Of a DNA stretch of 6,821 nucleotides, positions 6,209-6,821 are shown piece after piece (positions within the stretch are counted from its first letter, which is position 1; each line of letters starts with the position of its first letter). The position numbers and the translations under genes were made by a program. The stretch spans positions 1-6,821 of the forward strand of contig CAIVZW010000491.1 of assembly GCA_903910495.1 (NCBI GenBank). The letters run 5' to 3'. The notes beneath the pieces are model-generated. The model saw only the letters and a list, made by a program, of their open reading frames with translations. It was not told the origin of the DNA and searched no databases. This stretch comes from an uncultured beta proteobacterium (GTDB taxonomy: Bacteria > Pseudomonadota > Gammaproteobacteria > Burkholderiales > Rhodocyclaceae).

Positions 6209-6821
6209 GATCTGCCGGCGCAACGAACAGTTCCGGATCGACCATTGCGCCGTTCAGCACGACGCTCCAGTGCAGATGCGGGCCGCTGGCGCGACCGGTT
6301 CTACCGGACAAGCCGAGGGTCTGGCCTTTGCTTACCTTGTCTCCGGGCCGCGCGTCGATCCGGTCCAGATGACAGTACAGGGTGATCAGACCGTTGCCGT
6401 GATCGACAAATACCGTTTTCCCGTTGAAGAAATAATCATCGACCGCCAGCACCTTGCCGCTGGCGCTGGCCTTGATCGGCGTGCCGCGCGCCACCGCAAT
6501 ATCCAGACCGCTGTGCGGCGAACGCGCCTCGCCGTTGAAAAACCGGCGCACGCCGAATCGTCCGCCCAGCCGTCCTTCGGCGGGCAGGCGGAAAGCCGGA
6601 TCGGTATCCTGCGCCGTGCGCCAGTGGCGCTTCAAAATCTGGATGGCAGCCACTTCCCGATTGGCGCGTTGTTCATCGGCAGCAGACAGCTGCACCTTGC
6701 TCGTATCCTTGAGCGTGATGCGCTGTTCGGGATAGCGCTTGGCGCTGACGGGAAAATTCAGTATTTTCGTTTCGTCCCCGCTGCTGACACGCAGTTCATG
6801 CGCACCCGCCGGCGTATCGAG
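6198..6821 (-). CDS. M23-family peptidoglycan metallopeptidase (5' end missing)
   Basis: M23 (LytM-type) endopeptidases cut peptide cross-links of peptidoglycan, usually in the periplasm. The frame is open to the right edge, giving 207 C-terminal residues; the start and any signal peptide lie outside. An internal GTG at 6695 is not the true start, since the family pattern continues upstream (LDTPAGAHELRV and FPVSAKRYPEQRITL, typical of the N-terminal beta domain of this subfamily). Numbering the visible fragment, the zinc site is complete: His103 and Asp107 in SPHSGLDIA, and His184 in GPHLHW, with His182 and His151 (LYCHLD) as catalytic histidines. GRFGVRRFFNGEARSPHSG and GKTVFVDHGNGL are further M23 hallmarks. 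The protein ends 22 residues after HLHW, normal for the family. It converges with the pseudouridine synthase gene, with six bases between them. Confidence 0.93.
   Translation of the reverse strand, partial: LDTPAGAHELRVSSGDETKILNFPVSAKRYPEQRITLKDTSKVQLSAADEQRANREVAAIQILKRHWRTAQDTDPAFRLPAEGRLGGRFGVRRFFNGEARSPHSGLDIAVARGTPIKASASGKVLAVDDYFFNGKTVFVDHGNGLITLYCHLDRIDARPGDKVSKGQTLGLSGRTGRASGPHLHWSVVLNGAMVDPELFVAPADQRR

Overview
The window reads as an ordinary chromosomal stretch from a betaproteobacterium. The 3' end of the 23S rRNA and the 5S rRNA have the betaproteobacterial character (for example the 23S tail ending in the AATTGCCCGTG segment), and all protein genes are housekeeping families common in that class. 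I cannot fix the order; Nitrosomonadales or Rhodocyclales-like is a guess from general impression. No mobile element, CRISPR array, phage gene, tRNA or tandem repeat is visible.

Layout. Positions 1 to about 122 are the 3' end of 23S rRNA. A short spacer without tRNA but with a near-perfect hairpin follows, then 5S rRNA (about 236-352) and a strong stem-loop that probably ends the rRNA operon. Next come three plus-strand genes: a six-helix membrane protein of DUF2189 type (469-1215), the methionine sulfoxide reductase msrA (1252-1803) and an MBL-fold hydrolase with a complete metal site (1847-2791). These converge, with 7 bases between, on a minus-strand pair: a protein joining a CheA-P1-like HPt domain to a degenerate HD-GYP domain (3596-4720), then tcdA, the enzyme that cyclises t6A in tRNA (2799-3596). 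The two are joined by a TGATG stop/start overlap, so they are very likely co-translated. A 133-base divergent intergenic region separates them from a plus-strand pair: a single-domain FKBP prolyl isomerase (4854-5198) and, 3 bases later, an S4-domain rRNA pseudouridine synthase of the RsuA/RluB/E/F family (5202-6191). At the right edge a minus-strand M23 peptidoglycan endopeptidase converges on it, with its 5' end outside the window.

How the parts relate. Several genes serve translation and its products: rRNA, ct6A formation in tRNA, rRNA pseudouridylation, prolyl isomerisation and repair of oxidised methionine. They do not form one pathway. The least ordinary item is the HPt/HD-GYP fusion, which keeps its phospho-acceptor histidine and GYP signature but appears to lack some usual HD-GYP positions, and is translationally coupled to tcdA. 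I did not find convincing evidence of a new system.
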